From: Acidovorax sp. NO-1
GTDB taxonomy: Bacteria > Pseudomonadota > Gammaproteobacteria > Burkholderiales > Burkholderiaceae_C
Direction: 5' to 3'
Length of the DNA: 64,000 nt
Assembly: GCF_000238595.1 (NCBI RefSeq)
Contig: NZ_AGTS01000102.1
Coordinates: 18,460 to 82,459 of the forward strand
The position numbers and the translations under genes were made by a program. The notes beneath the pieces were generated by a model that was not told the origin of the DNA, searched no databases, and saw nothing but the letters and a program-made list of their open reading frames with translations. This document shows, in pieces, positions 35,613 to 44,162 of the stretch (position 1 is the first letter of the stretch; each line of letters opens with the position of its first letter).

Positions 35613-37466
35613 CTAGGCAACCACGACTCGCGGCAGGGTCCATTCGCTTTCCTTCACGGCTGTGCTCACGGCCATGACGAGCTTGTCGAGATTGCTGGCC
35701 GTCACGCCCTCCAGTGCCGAACGCCCCCGCAGCATCGAGCGCGGCTGCAGCAGTGCATGGTAGAGCTGCCAAGGGTCCGCACCCCTGGTCAGCTTGAGGA
35801 CGGACTGGATCTGCTCGTGCTTGAGTGGGTCGAGGTGCCAGTCCGGCACGCGCTGGCCGCGGTTGCCCACGTTCAACGCCAGCAAGTTGCCCGCCTTGAT
35901 CTCGTAGCTGATCCACCTGCGGGACTTGCCCGCCATCTTGGCAAACGCCGCGACGGGAAGGTTGTGCGGCGCTTCGAAGACATCGAACAGTTCCATCCTC
36001 TCGCGCTGAATGTCCGAAGGCACCAGCGGCGCGGCCGATCGAGGGGGCGGAACCGCCGGCAGCCGATGTGTGGCGGCAGAAACCAACGGCATGGCGTCAC
36101 CCGGCTTCGTCACCAGCAGGATTGGCGAAGCGGCAACCGGCGTGGAAGGTGCGCTTGCGGTTTGCTCATTCGGGAACGCGGGTACGCCTTCCAGATGCAC
36201 GGTGAGCGGCATGCTGGCCGCCTCGACCTGGTTCTGCTCGAAGAGGTCGAGCCGATCGGCCCAGTCCTGCATCATGCGGCGACGCTGCTCCACGTACTCG
36301 GCATGGTTGTAGGTCGCGCTGACCTTGTTGGGATCGACATGCGAGAGCTGTGCATCCACCCAGACTTTCGGGTAGCCGATCTCGTTGAGCGCGGTGGACA
36401 TCGTGCCGCGAATACCGTGTCCGGTCAGGCGTTCCTGATAGCCCATGCGCTTGAGCGCACCATTGAGCGTGTTCTCGCTGATGCGCTTCTTCAAGTCGCT
36501 GTCGTGCCGGAACAGGTAGCGCTGGGCCGGCTTGAACTCATCCAGCAGGTGCCGGACGATCTCCATGGCCTGAATCGACAGCGGCACGATGTAGGGCGGG
36601 ATGTCCTTTGGCTGCTGCCGCTTCTTGCGCATATCCAACTGGAGTTGCTTCACGACGTCGGGCGGGATGATCCACAGCCCACGGTCCAGATCGAATTGAT
36701 CCGGCGTCGCCTGTCGCAGCTCTCCGGTTCGCACGCCAGTCAGCAGCAATAGCCGAAGCCCGAGTTGGGTCTGCCGCCTGCCGCGATAGCTGCGCAGCCG
36801 CTGCAACAGCTTCGGCAGCTCGGCCATGCGCAGGAACGGGTTGTGGTTGACAGGTGGCAGCGGCAGCGCCACCACATCGAGATCGGAGGCCGGGTTCTGC
36901 TCCAGGCCCGGCACGATCACCAGCGCGTAACGGAACAGTTGGTTGAACCACGCCCTGACTTTCTCGGCGACGGAGAGCGCCCTGCGCTTCTCGATCTTGG
37001 CGATCACCTCCAAGAGGTCGGGACGCTTGATCTCATAGATCGACCGTTTGCCCAAGGTGGGCAGCACATCCTTGTCGAAGATGCGCGGAAGTATCGAGAG
37101 GGTCGTCTGCCGGCCTTCCTTGAGGCTGAGCCCGCGATGCTTGAGCCACTTGCGATACACCGCCTCGAAGGTGTTTTCGTCGGCGAGCCGGACAGCAGTG
37201 CGCTTCTGCTTGCGGTGAACGCGAGGATTGGTGCCTTTGGCCAGCAGGGCGCGCGCTTCGTCGCGTAGGCTGCGGGCCTCGCGAAGCGTCACCTCCGGGT
37301 AGGTGCCGAGCGACATCCGCTTCTGCTTGCCCGCCCAGTAGTAGCGGAAGTGCCAAGTCCTGCCCCCTGCAGCGGTGACGGCCAGGGAGAGGCCATCCAA
37401 GTCAGGGAGGGTGTATGCCTTGCCTGTTGCCTTGGCCTGTCGAACGGCCAGGTCTGAGAGTGCCAT
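35613..37466 (-). CDS. int: tyrosine integrase of ICEclc/PAGI-2 type with long C-terminal extension
   Basis: 617 residues. An N-terminal DUF4102 arm-binding domain (about 1-90) is followed by the catalytic core with Arg in TGVRTGELRQ (about 244), HGIRGTMS (about 351), a downstream His in SHVDPN and Tyr in ATYNHAEY (about 385). An extension of about 220 residues contains a MbcA/ParS/Xre-antitoxin-like region (VAAFAKMAGKSRRWISYEI) absent from phage P4-type integrases but usual in the ICEclc group. The ATG at 37466 has AGGAG 7 bases upstream. It reads away from the adjacent tRNA-Gly, as expected for integration into the tRNA 3' end. Confidence 0.93.
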   Translation of the reverse strand: MALSDLAVRQAKATGKAYTLPDLDGLSLAVTAAGGRTWHFRYYWAGKQKRMSLGTYPEVTLREARSLRDEARALLAKGTNPRVHRKQKRTAVRLADENTFEAVYRKWLKHRGLSLKEGRQTTLSILPRIFDKDVLPTLGKRSIYEIKRPDLLEVIAKIEKRRALSVAEKVRAWFNQLFRYALVIVPGLEQNPASDLDVVALPLPPVNHNPFLRMAELPKLLQRLRSYRGRRQTQLGLRLLLLTGVRTGELRQATPDQFDLDRGLWIIPPDVVKQLQLDMRKKRQQPKDIPPYIVPLSIQAMEIVRHLLDEFKPAQRYLFRHDSDLKKRISENTLNGALKRMGYQERLTGHGIRGTMSTALNEIGYPKVWVDAQLSHVDPNKVSATYNHAEYVEQRRRMMQDWADRLDLFEQNQVEAASMPLTVHLEGVPAFPNEQTASAPSTPVAASPILLVTKPGDAMPLVSAATHRLPAVPPPRSAAPLVPSDIQRERMELFDVFEAPHNLPVAAFAKMAGKSRRWISYEIKAGNLLALNVGNRGQRVPDWHLDPLKHEQIQSVLKLTRGADPWQLYHALLQPRSMLRGRSALEGVTASNLDKLVMAVSTAVKESEWTLPRVVVA

Positions 37467-37704
37467 GCTCTTGCTCCTGAACATGAGTCAGGAACCAGAT
37501 GCTGGTCACGTCGACCTCGCCCCTCCATCAACAATCCGGAATCAGCCGCGCCCGCAAAAATGGACTTGTTTGTGGACTTAAAAGTCCCGGCTGTAGGCGG
37601 ATCGCAGTGGACTACGGCAGAACATCAAAGAGAGGAAAAGTCTTTGTGCGGCAACGACTTGCAGACTCTCTTGGACTTCTGCGGAAGTCCGCAGATTGAT
37701 ACAG

Positions 37705-37722
37705 TGGAGCGGGTGATGGGAA
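37705..37722. repeat. right 18-bp attachment repeat (within tRNA-Gly)
   Basis: TGGAGCGGGTGATGGGAA on the plus strand is the reverse complement of the tRNA 3' end including CCA, and is identical to 13527-13544. Identity stops exactly at the end of the 18 bp on both sides. Confidence 0.9.
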
Positions 37723-37778
37723 TCGAACCCACGTTATTTGCTTGGGAAGCAAGAGTCCTACCATTGAACGACACCCGC
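37705..37778 (-). tRNA. tRNA-Gly (anticodon CCC), island attachment site
   Basis: 74 nt including an encoded CCA. The acceptor arms GCGGGTG and CACCCGC pair, the D stem is GTTC/GGAC, and the T arm has TTCGATT. The anticodon loop TTCCCAA gives CCC. The outermost anticodon-stem pair is C-A, a mismatch. The final 18 nt are the right attachment repeat of the island, so the element has rebuilt the 3' end and the tRNA remains usable. Confidence 0.93.
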
Positions 37779-37838
37779 GAAGCCGCCGATTATAGGCAGC
37801 ATCCTGTGCGTTGCCGGGCTGGTCGTGGCCATCGGCCC

Positions 37839-37887
37839 AAAAAAACCGGCAGATCCAGTGCGTGCTGGATACTGCCGGATTTTTTTG
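37839..37887. terminator. bidirectional rho-independent terminator
   Basis: Hairpin arms CCGGCAG-ATCCAG and CTGGAT-A-CTGCCGG are flanked by a run of seven A on the left and a run of T on the right. It therefore terminates in either direction. It lies 70 bp after the end of the leftward aldehyde dehydrogenase gene and before the leftward tRNA-Gly, so it closes the hydroxyproline operon. Confidence 0.8.
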
Positions 37888-37888
37888 G

Positions 37889-37945
37889 TGTTTTTGGCTC
37901 CTAGCGCTTATCCAGAAAGCGCAAGCAGCTATCAAAAAATGAGTT
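37889..37945 (-). repeat. AT-rich hairpin repeat, copy B
   Basis: On the minus strand it reads TTGATAGCTGCTTGCGCTT, a 7-base loop, AAGCGCTAGGAGCCAAAA. It shares the stem and loop length of copies at 7241, 39563, 53360 and 58993. It is intergenic, between the terminator and the end of the aldehyde dehydrogenase gene. Confidence 0.75.
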
Positions 37946-37957
37946 GATCAAACCCCG

Positions 37958-39448
37958 TCATTTCTGGACATCGCCCACGCACAGGTACTTGATCTCCACG
38001 TAGTCATCCATGCCGTGGTGCGAGCCCTCTCGGCCCAGGCCCGACTGCTTGACGCCGCCAAAGGGCACATGTTCGGTGGCCAGGATGCCGACGTTGGCGC
38101 CCACCATGCCGTATTCCAGCGCCTCCGTCACGCGGAAGATGCGGCCCACGTCGCGGCTGTAGAAGTAGCTGGCCAGACCGAACTCGGTGTTGTTGGCGGC
38201 GTCTATGGCCTCCTGCTCGGTATTGAACTTGAAGATGGGTGCGAAGGGGCCAAAGGTTTCCTCGCGGGCGCACAGCATGTCGGCCGTGGCATTGGCCACC
38301 ACCGTGGGTTCGAAGAACTGGCCCGAGCCCAGGCTTTGGAGGCGCTGGCCGCCCGCCACCACCTTGCCGCCCTTGGCCAGGGCGTCATCCACATGGCGCT
38401 GCACTTTTTCCAGTGCGGCTTCCTCGATCAGCGGGCCTTGGTTCACGCCGTCTTCAAAGCCATTGCCCACCTTGGCGGTTTTGACCCTGGCCGCAAACTT
38501 GGCGACAAACTCGTCGTACACGCCTTCCTGCACATAAAAGCGGTTGGAGCACACGCAGGTCTGGCCCGCGTTGCGGTATTTGCTGGCAAAGGCGCCTTCC
38601 ACGGCGCTGTCGATGTCGGCATCGTCGAACACGATGAAGGGCGCATTGCCGCCCAGCTCCAGCGACATCTTCTTGACCGTGGGCGCGCTCTGCGCCATCA
38701 GGATGCGGCCCACTTCGGTGGAGCCGGTGAAGCTGATGTGGCGCACCACGTCGCTCGCGCACAGCACCTTGCCGATGGCAATGGAGTTGTCGCTGTCGGC
38801 CGGCAGGATGTTGAACACACCGGGCGGGATGCCCGCGCGCAGGGCCAGCTCGGTGGCGGCCAGGGCGGTGAGGGGCGTCAACTCGGCGGGCTTGATGACC
38901 ACGGGGCAGCCTGCGGCCAGCGCGGGCGCCACCTTGCGGGTGATCATGGCGAGCGGGAAGTTCCATGGCGTGATGGCCGCGCACACGCCGATGGGCTGCT
39001 TCAAGACCAGCAGGCGGCGGTTGTTGTCAAAGGTGGGCAGCGTTTCGCCATTGACGCGCTTGGCTTCTTCGGCAAACCATTCCACAAAGCTCGCACCATA
39101 GGCGACCTCGCCCTTGGCTTCGGCCAGCGGCTTGCCCTGCTCGGCGGTCATGATGCGGCCCAGGTCGTCCTGGTGGGCCATGAGCAGGTCGAACCACTTG
39201 CGCAGGATGGTGCTGCGTTCCTTGGCGGTCTTGGTCTTCCACGGGCCCCAGGCGGCGTTGGCGGCGGCAATGGCGGCCTCTGCATCGGCCGGGCCCAGGT
39301 TGGCCACATCGGCCAGCTTGAGGCCGGTGGCCGGGTCGTTCACATCAAAGCGGCTGCTGCCAGCCACCCACTGGCCGTTGATGAGGCCATCGGTCTTGAG
39401 CAGGGTGGGGTCGTTGAGCAGGGCGAGGGGGGATGTCTTCATGTCCAT
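37958..39448 (-). CDS. NAD(P)-dependent semialdehyde dehydrogenase (GabD-like; likely 2-oxoglutarate semialdehyde dehydrogenase)
   Basis: 496 residues of the aldehyde dehydrogenase superfamily: ITPWNFPLAMITRKVAPALA near residue 150, the nucleotide-binding FTGSTEVGR, the general-base Glu in LELGGNAP and the catalytic Cys in GQTCVCSNRF near residue 303. By sequence it is a succinate-semialdehyde dehydrogenase type. As the last gene of the hydroxyproline operon it probably oxidises 2-oxoglutarate semialdehyde to 2-oxoglutarate, as KGSADH enzymes of this class do. The ATG at 39448 is used; an ATG at 39442 is possible. Its 216-bp leader holds repeat copy C. Confidence 0.88.
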   Translation of the reverse strand: MDMKTSPLALLNDPTLLKTDGLINGQWVAGSSRFDVNDPATGLKLADVANLGPADAEAAIAAANAAWGPWKTKTAKERSTILRKWFDLLMAHQDDLGRIMTAEQGKPLAEAKGEVAYGASFVEWFAEEAKRVNGETLPTFDNNRRLLVLKQPIGVCAAITPWNFPLAMITRKVAPALAAGCPVVIKPAELTPLTALAATELALRAGIPPGVFNILPADSDNSIAIGKVLCASDVVRHISFTGSTEVGRILMAQSAPTVKKMSLELGGNAPFIVFDDADIDSAVEGAFASKYRNAGQTCVCSNRFYVQEGVYDEFVAKFAARVKTAKVGNGFEDGVNQGPLIEEAALEKVQRHVDDALAKGGKVVAGGQRLQSLGSGQFFEPTVVANATADMLCAREETFGPFAPIFKFNTEQEAIDAANNTEFGLASYFYSRDVGRIFRVTEALEYGMVGANVGILATEHVPFGGVKQSGLGREGSHHGMDDYVEIKYLCVGDVQK

Positions 39449-39562
39449 GGAGGTCTCTCATCAGCAACGCAAGAAGGAAGGGGGCAAGGGTAGCGCCAAA
39501 CACCTTGGCCGACTGTCGCGTCGGCAAACCTGTGCTGGCATTGGGGGTAGAAGAAAAATATG

Positions 39563-39620
39563 AATTAAATAGGGCTCCAGCGCTTATGCAAAAAGCGCAG
39601 ATAGCTATAAAAATGGGAGT
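39563..39620 (-). repeat. AT-rich hairpin repeat, copy C
   Basis: On the minus strand it reads TTTATAGCTATCTGCGCTT, a 7-base loop, AAGCGCTGGAGCCCTATTT. It is intergenic, between the gntR stop and the aldehyde dehydrogenase start, where it could form a hairpin in the operon mRNA. Confidence 0.72.
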
Positions 39621-39663
39621 ATTTTTAGCGGGTCGGGTGCATGCGCTAGCGGCGCCTGCGGGG

Positions 39664-40335
39664 TTAGCGGTCGATGATGCGCCGTGCAAACTTTTCCAGG
39701 TAGTCCATCAGCTGCTCTGCACCTGCCATCGCCCGGGCTTCGTCGCCGCTCGCAATGCCCTGCGCCAGTTGCAGGTGCGCGCGGGCGCCTTCTGATACCT
39801 CGCCTTCGTGCTGGTAGGCGTACCAGAAGCGGCGGCACTGCACGATGAGCGGTTGCACGCATTTGACGGCCGAGTGGTTCTGGCTGGCCTGGTGGGTGAC
39901 GAGGTCGAGCGCATGGTCGGCCTGCATGTAGCCGTCCAGGTGGCCGCGCGTTGCGGCTTCCATCATGTTTTCGGCGCACCGCACGATGGCCTGGCGCTGC
40001 GGCGCGGTGGCGCGACGGGCGGCGTTGGAGGCGAGCAGCCGTTCCAGCACGCGGCGGGTCTGGATCACGTCCAGGTGGTCGGCAAGGTCGATGTGCGACA
40101 CCAGCAGCCCGCGCCGGGGCTGCTGCACGATGAGCCCGATGGACACCATGCGCAGCAGCGCCTCGCGCACCGGCGTGCGGCCCAGGCCGGTGCGCTCCGC
40201 AATCTCGGCCTCGACCACCGGGCTGCCGGGCTGAAGCTGCAGCGTGGAAATCATGGTTTCGATGGCGTCGTAGGCCACGTCTGCCGCGCGCCGCTTGGGC
40301 GCTGGCTCTGGCGGGTGGGCGAAGGTGGTTGTCAT
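39664..40335 (-). CDS. GntR-family regulator, FCD subgroup
   Basis: 223 residues. The N-terminal winged helix (IAERTGLGRTPVREALLRM, about 45-70) is followed by an FCD ligand-binding domain (about 85-215) with the conserved Asp/His metal-binding positions in MQADHALDLVTHQASQNH. The ATG at 40335 is preferred over a TTG at 40344. It is inside the leftward hydroxyproline operon, 41 bp after the dehydrogenase gene, so it is presumably the operon's own regulator, possibly acting at the palindrome near 45116. Confidence 0.9.
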   Translation of the reverse strand: MTTTFAHPPEPAPKRRAADVAYDAIETMISTLQLQPGSPVVEAEIAERTGLGRTPVREALLRMVSIGLIVQQPRRGLLVSHIDLADHLDVIQTRRVLERLLASNAARRATAPQRQAIVRCAENMMEAATRGHLDGYMQADHALDLVTHQASQNHSAVKCVQPLIVQCRRFWYAYQHEGEVSEGARAHLQLAQGIASGDEARAMAGAEQLMDYLEKFARRIIDR

Positions 40336-40376
40336 CGTGCGCAATCCGGCGAAAGTGGCGGCATCTTAGAACCCGC

Positions 40377-41757
40377 TCAGGGTCTTTGCGCAGATCGCGC
40401 CGCAGCCCCATCGGCGGGGTGGGACGCTACTGGCGCTGCAGGGCTTTGGGGGGTGGCAGGTGGTGCCGCTGTGGCCAGTGTGCCGATACGCGCTGGCGCC
40501 AGCAGGTGCCGTGGGGGTGCAGGCACCCAGCCGAACAGGTGCTGCGTGGCTGCACCGCAGATGCGGCCCTGGCAGGCGCCCATGCCGCAGCGGGTGTGGA
40601 GCTTGGCATCGATCCAGCCGTCGCGATCGGCCAGCGCAGTGTAGGGCACGTCTTCGCAGCGGCACACCAGGGTGTCGGGCTGCGCCAGGGTTTTGAGTGC
40701 TTCGTTCAGTGGAAACGAAGCCTGCAACGCCTGCGCAAAGCCCTCCCAGTGCGCCAGCTGCGGGCGCAGCGCCTGGGCCTGTTGCACCTGTCCCGCCGCA
40801 GCATGGCCTGCCATCTCGCCCTGAACCAGTGCACGTTCGCTGCCGCCAAAGCCGGTGGCTTCACCCGCGGCGAACACACCGGGCACGCTGGTGCGCATCT
40901 GTGCATCGACAGCCAGGCCCTGGCCACCGCTCAGCGGCCCGCCCAGTGCGCAGCCCAGCATCTGCCCCCAGGTGGGTGTTGGGCACCAGCCCGAACCCGC
41001 AGGCCACGCGGTCGCAGGCCATGGTTTCTTCGGCGTGATGGCCTTTGCGCAGCCTCACTGTTTGCACCTGGGTGGTGCCTTGGACTTCCAGTACGTGGCT
41101 ACTGGCGCGCAACTGCGAGTGAAGCAGGGTGAGGGCCTGCACCGCCTTGGCAGGCCAGCGCGGCAGTTGCGCTGCAAAGCCAGCGAGCGCGCTCCACGGC
41201 GCCTGCTCGGCCACGCGCACCACGGTGGCTCCGGCCTTTGTGGCCGCTGCCGCAGCGGCCAGCAGCAACGGGCCGGTGCCTGCAATGACGATGCGCTGGC
41301 CGCGCACGTCGAGCCCCGCCTTGATGAGGGCCTGCAAGGCGCCTGCACCCGTCACACCGGGCAGTGTCCAGCCCGGGAAGGGCAGCAGCAGCTCGCGGGC
41401 GCCGGTGCACAGGATGATGCGGTGGCTGTGCTGGGTCCAGCCCCGGTCAGCGTCTTCCAGCAGCAGGGCCGGGGCCTTGTCGCCGGATTGCGGGTCACCC
41501 AGGCCCACCACGCGGGTGCCAGGCAGCAGGCGGATATTGGTGTGCCGGGCCAGCGCCGCGCGGTGCTGTTGCGCCAGGGCGGGCAAGACCACCTGGGGGC
41601 CATCGCGCCAGATTTGCCCACCGGGCTGCGGGTTGTCGTCCACGATGGTGATCGCTGCCCCGCTGGGCGCGGCAGCGAGGGCAGCCGCCAAACCTGCAGG
41701 GCCTGCGCCGATGATGAGGATGTCGCAGCGCTCGTGCGCCGGGTGGTGCTGGGTCAT
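40377..41757 (-). pseudogene. FAD/NAD-binding subunit of D-hydroxyproline dehydrogenase (HcnB/LhpE-like, apparent frameshift)
   Basis: The N-terminal part from the ATG at 41757 has the FAD Rossmann motif ILIIGAGPAGLAAALA, PQPGGQIW and a second nucleotide motif IVIAGTGPLLLA. After FGLVPNTHLG near 40970 the family sequence continues in another frame (MLGCALGGPLSGGQG, then VFAAGEATGFGG) to a C-terminal BFD-like [2Fe-2S] site VCRCEDV and CGMGACQGRICG. Removing one base from the five-C run at 40965-40969 restores a single 459-residue protein. It would be the larger electron-transfer subunit next to the ferredoxin and FAD oxidase subunits. The start overlaps the preceding stop in an ATGA. Confidence 0.82.
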
Positions 41758-42038
41758 CGTTTTGCGCTCCCAGGGGCGGCGCCGACGTCGGTGTGGATCA
41801 GCATGCCCTCGGCGCAGTCCGTCTGACATGCCAGGCGGGTGCGGCCATGGATGCGCACCCGGCATTCATGGCACACGCCCATGCCACACAGCGGCGCCCG
41901 GGGCTCGCCGGTGACCGAAGTGCGTGTGGTGCCCGGTGCTCGCTGGGCGAGAGCGGCGGCGACGCTGGTCCCTGCTGGCACCTGAAGGGGCGTGCCATTC
42001 ACGACGATCTGCACAAGAGAGCGCGCGGCTGGGGTCAT
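41754..42038 (-). CDS. [2Fe-2S] ferredoxin-like subunit (HcnA/LhpF-like)
   Basis: 94 residues. The cysteine pattern PLCGMGVCHECRV and LACQT is that of the small 2Fe-2S subunits of HcnABC-type amino-acid dehydrogenases. It would pass electrons between the two flavoprotein subunits. Both its ends overlap neighbours by 4 bases (ATGA with the upstream FAD oxidase and with the downstream flavoprotein), so the three are translated as a set. Confidence 0.87.
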   Translation of the reverse strand: MTPAARSLVQIVVNGTPLQVPAGTSVAAALAQRAPGTTRTSVTGEPRAPLCGMGVCHECRVRIHGRTRLACQTDCAEGMLIHTDVGAAPGSAKR

Positions 42039-43150
42039 GGGTGGCTCAGGCCCGCAAAGCGTGCAGGTGCATAGGGCGAAGGGTCGATCAATGGCGTGCC
42101 TCCGGTGATTTGCGCCGCCAGCAACTGCGCGCTGACCGGGGCGGTGGTCACCCCCAGCCCTTCATGGCCCACGGCCAGCCACAGGTGCGGGTGTTCGGGG
42201 TGCGCGCCAATCAGCGGCAGGCTGTCGGGCGTGGCGGCGCGAAAACCGGTCCAGGTGCGGATGGCATTGAGGTCGGCCAGGCCGGGCAGGTAGTCGAGTG
42301 CACGTTGCAGCATGCGCGCCATCACGGCGTTGTTGACGGCGGGGTCGGTGGTGTCGAACTCGCGCGACGAGCCGATCAGCAGCTGCCCTGTGGGCCGGGG
42401 CTGCACGTTGAAGGCCACCGAGGTACCGTCGCTGTGGTGGGCGCTGGTGATGTAGCCCAGCTCCACCAGCTGGTGGTGCACGGTGCCCGGGTAGCGGTCG
42501 GTGATGACGAGGTGGCCTTTTTTGGGGCGCAGCGGCAGGCCAGGGCACAGCTGCGGGGCGTGGATGCCGCTGGCCAGCACGATGGCGCCTGCACTGCGCT
42601 GGCTCCCGTCGCGCAGAGTGACGGTGTTGCCGTTGATGTGCATCGCTTCGGCCTGCTCCAACACAAGGTGCCTGTGGGCTGCGGCCTGGTCCAGCAGCCA
42701 CTGGGCTGCGCGGGGGGCATAGACCACGCTGTCGCCCTGCACCTTGAGCGCTCCCGCCAACCCGGGGCGCAGTGCGGGTTCTGCGCGGGCCAGGGCGGCC
42801 GCGTCGAGCATGTCGCAGGCGATTCCGTGTGCTTGCAGGGTGCTGCGTTTGTCATGGGCCGCCTGCAGCTCTGCATCGTTGGCGGCCAGCCAGAGCGTGC
42901 CGCAGGGCGTGAACGCACAGCCCGCATCCATGTGGGGTGCCCAGGTGTGCCAGAGGTCCAGCGATGTCTGGCTCAGCGCCAGTTCGGCAGCGTTGTCATC
43001 CATCACCACCAGATGGCCCATGCCCGCCGCCGTGGCGCCGCCGAGGCGCGCATCGATCACGCGCACCGACAGCCCGGCCTGCGCGAGGGCATGGGCACAG
43101 GCCGCGCCGACGATGCCAGCGCCGATCACAAGGACATCGGTGGTTTGCAT
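42035..43150 (-). CDS. FAD-dependent D-hydroxyproline dehydrogenase catalytic subunit (DAO family)
   Basis: 371 residues of the D-amino-acid oxidase/glycine oxidase fold: VLVIGAGIVGAACAHALAQA at the start, the late block RTWTGFRAATPDSLPLIG and a C-terminal GHEGLGVTTAPVSAQLLA. It is comparable with LhpB/HcnC subunits. With the adjacent 2Fe-2S and FAD/NAD subunits it should oxidise cis-4-hydroxy-D-proline to pyrroline-4-hydroxy-2-carboxylate. The assignment of substrate rests on the operon. ATG at 43150, 27 bp after the epimerase stop. Confidence 0.86.
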   Translation of the reverse strand: MQTTDVLVIGAGIVGAACAHALAQAGLSVRVIDARLGGATAAGMGHLVVMDDNAAELALSQTSLDLWHTWAPHMDAGCAFTPCGTLWLAANDAELQAAHDKRSTLQAHGIACDMLDAAALARAEPALRPGLAGALKVQGDSVVYAPRAAQWLLDQAAAHRHLVLEQAEAMHINGNTVTLRDGSQRSAGAIVLASGIHAPQLCPGLPLRPKKGHLVITDRYPGTVHHQLVELGYITSAHHSDGTSVAFNVQPRPTGQLLIGSSREFDTTDPAVNNAVMARMLQRALDYLPGLADLNAIRTWTGFRAATPDSLPLIGAHPEHPHLWLAVGHEGLGVTTAPVSAQLLAAQITGGTPLIDPSPYAPARFAGLSHP

Positions 43151-43177
43151 GGGGCCGTGCGGATGGAAGGAGGCGGT

Positions 43178-44125
43178 TTACAGCCGGATGCCCCAGCCGA
43201 ACGGGTCCGCCTCGTCGATCAGCAAGGTCGCTTCCGCGCTCATGTAGGCGCGGCCACGCATTGTGGGGATGACCTTGCCATCGTCCTGCAGCGTGTAGCT
43301 GGCCTCGAACTGGCTGCCGATGATGCTGGCCTGGCGCCAGAGTGCGCCCGGTGCCAGCTTGCCGTCAGCCGCCAGGCAGGCCACCTTGGCGCTGGTACCC
43401 GTGCCGCAGGGCGAGCGATCATAGGCCTTGCCGGGACACAGCACATAGTTGCGACTATCGGCGGGGTCATCGGCTTGGTCATCGTCGGCAAACAGCTCGA
43501 TGTGGTCGATCTCGCCGCCGTCGTCACCCCGAATGCCCTGGTCTTTGAGGGCCTGCTGCACGGCGCAGCTGTAGCCCATCAACGCCTCCAGGTTGTCGCT
43601 GGCTACACGCTGGCCGTGGTCCGAGATCAAGAAGAACCAGTTGCCGCCCCAGGCCACATCGCCGACCACGCGGCCATAGCCGGGCACCTCGATGGCCAAT
43701 GCGTGGTGCAGCCGGTAGGCGGGCACGTTGCGCACGCTGACCGATCCATCGGCGTGCAGGGTGGTGGTGACGGTGCCCACGGGTGTCTCGATGCGGTGCT
43801 CGCCAGGCTGGATGCGGCCCAGGTAGGCGAGCGATGCGACGAGGCCGATGGTGCCGTGGCCACACATGCCCAGGTAGCCGCTGTTGTTGAAGAAGATCAC
43901 GCCCGCCGTGTTGGCAGGGTCTTGTGGCGCACACAGAAGGGCCCCCACCACCACATCGCTGCCACGCGGCTCCAGCACGGTGGCGGCCCGCCAAGCGTCG
44001 TGGCGCTCGGCCAGCAGCGCACGCCGCTCGGCCATGGTGCCAGTGCCCAGGTCTGGAAAACCGTCGATGACAAGCCGGGTCGGCTCGCCGCCCGTGTGGG
44101 AGTCGATCACGTGGATGCGTTGCAT
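43178..44125 (-). CDS. lhpA: 4-hydroxyproline 2-epimerase (proline racemase family)
   Basis: 315 residues. Both catalytic cysteines of the racemase/epimerase type are present: MCGHGTIGL near residue 88 and CGTGTSAKV near residue 235, which argues against the Thr-containing 3-hydroxyproline dehydratases. The start [19 protein letters not shown] is typical. It interconverts trans-4-hydroxy-L-proline and cis-4-hydroxy-D-proline in the cytoplasm, the first step of the pathway. The ATG at 44125 is chosen because the upstream extension is unrelated. It follows the deaminase gene by 37 bp. Confidence 0.92.
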   Translation of the reverse strand: MQRIHVIDSHTGGEPTRLVIDGFPDLGTGTMAERRALLAERHDAWRAATVLEPRGSDVVVGALLCAPQDPANTAGVIFFNNSGYLGMCGHGTIGLVASLAYLGRIQPGEHRIETPVGTVTTTLHADGSVSVRNVPAYRLHHALAIEVPGYGRVVGDVAWGGNWFFLISDHGQRVASDNLEALMGYSCAVQQALKDQGIRGDDGGEIDHIELFADDDQADDPADSRNYVLCPGKAYDRSPCGTGTSAKVACLAADGKLAPGALWRQASIIGSQFEASYTLQDDGKVIPTMRGRAYMSAEATLLIDEADPFGWGIRL

Positions 44126-44162
44126 GGTGCTCTGGTGGTGGTGCAGTAGGGCGCTCAGTGTC

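Larger units (their letters stand above)
13527..37722. mobile_element. tRNA-Gly-integrated genomic island (reduced ICEclc/PAGI-2-type element)
   Basis: The element is defined by the 18-bp direct repeat at both ends, an intact tRNA-Gly(CCC) at the right end, and an adjacent large tyrosine integrase reading away from the tRNA. ICEclc-family integrases are known to use the 3' end of tRNA-Gly genes. Cargo is the heat/protein-quality-control locus. Retained mobility genes are int, a MobH relaxase, DUF3742 and a TraG-like tail, but no type IV secretion genes. An IS110 remnant and an IS3-family element mark the junction between cargo and the surviving conjugation end. None of the chromosomal hairpin repeats was seen inside. 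The excised circle would be 24,178 bp. Confidence 0.88.

Noticed and set aside
37705..37778. tRNA-Gly as a damaged pseudogene because of a C-A pair in the anticodon stem
   Set aside because: All other stems pair, CCA is encoded and the anticodon loop is normal; one terminal mismatch is tolerated.
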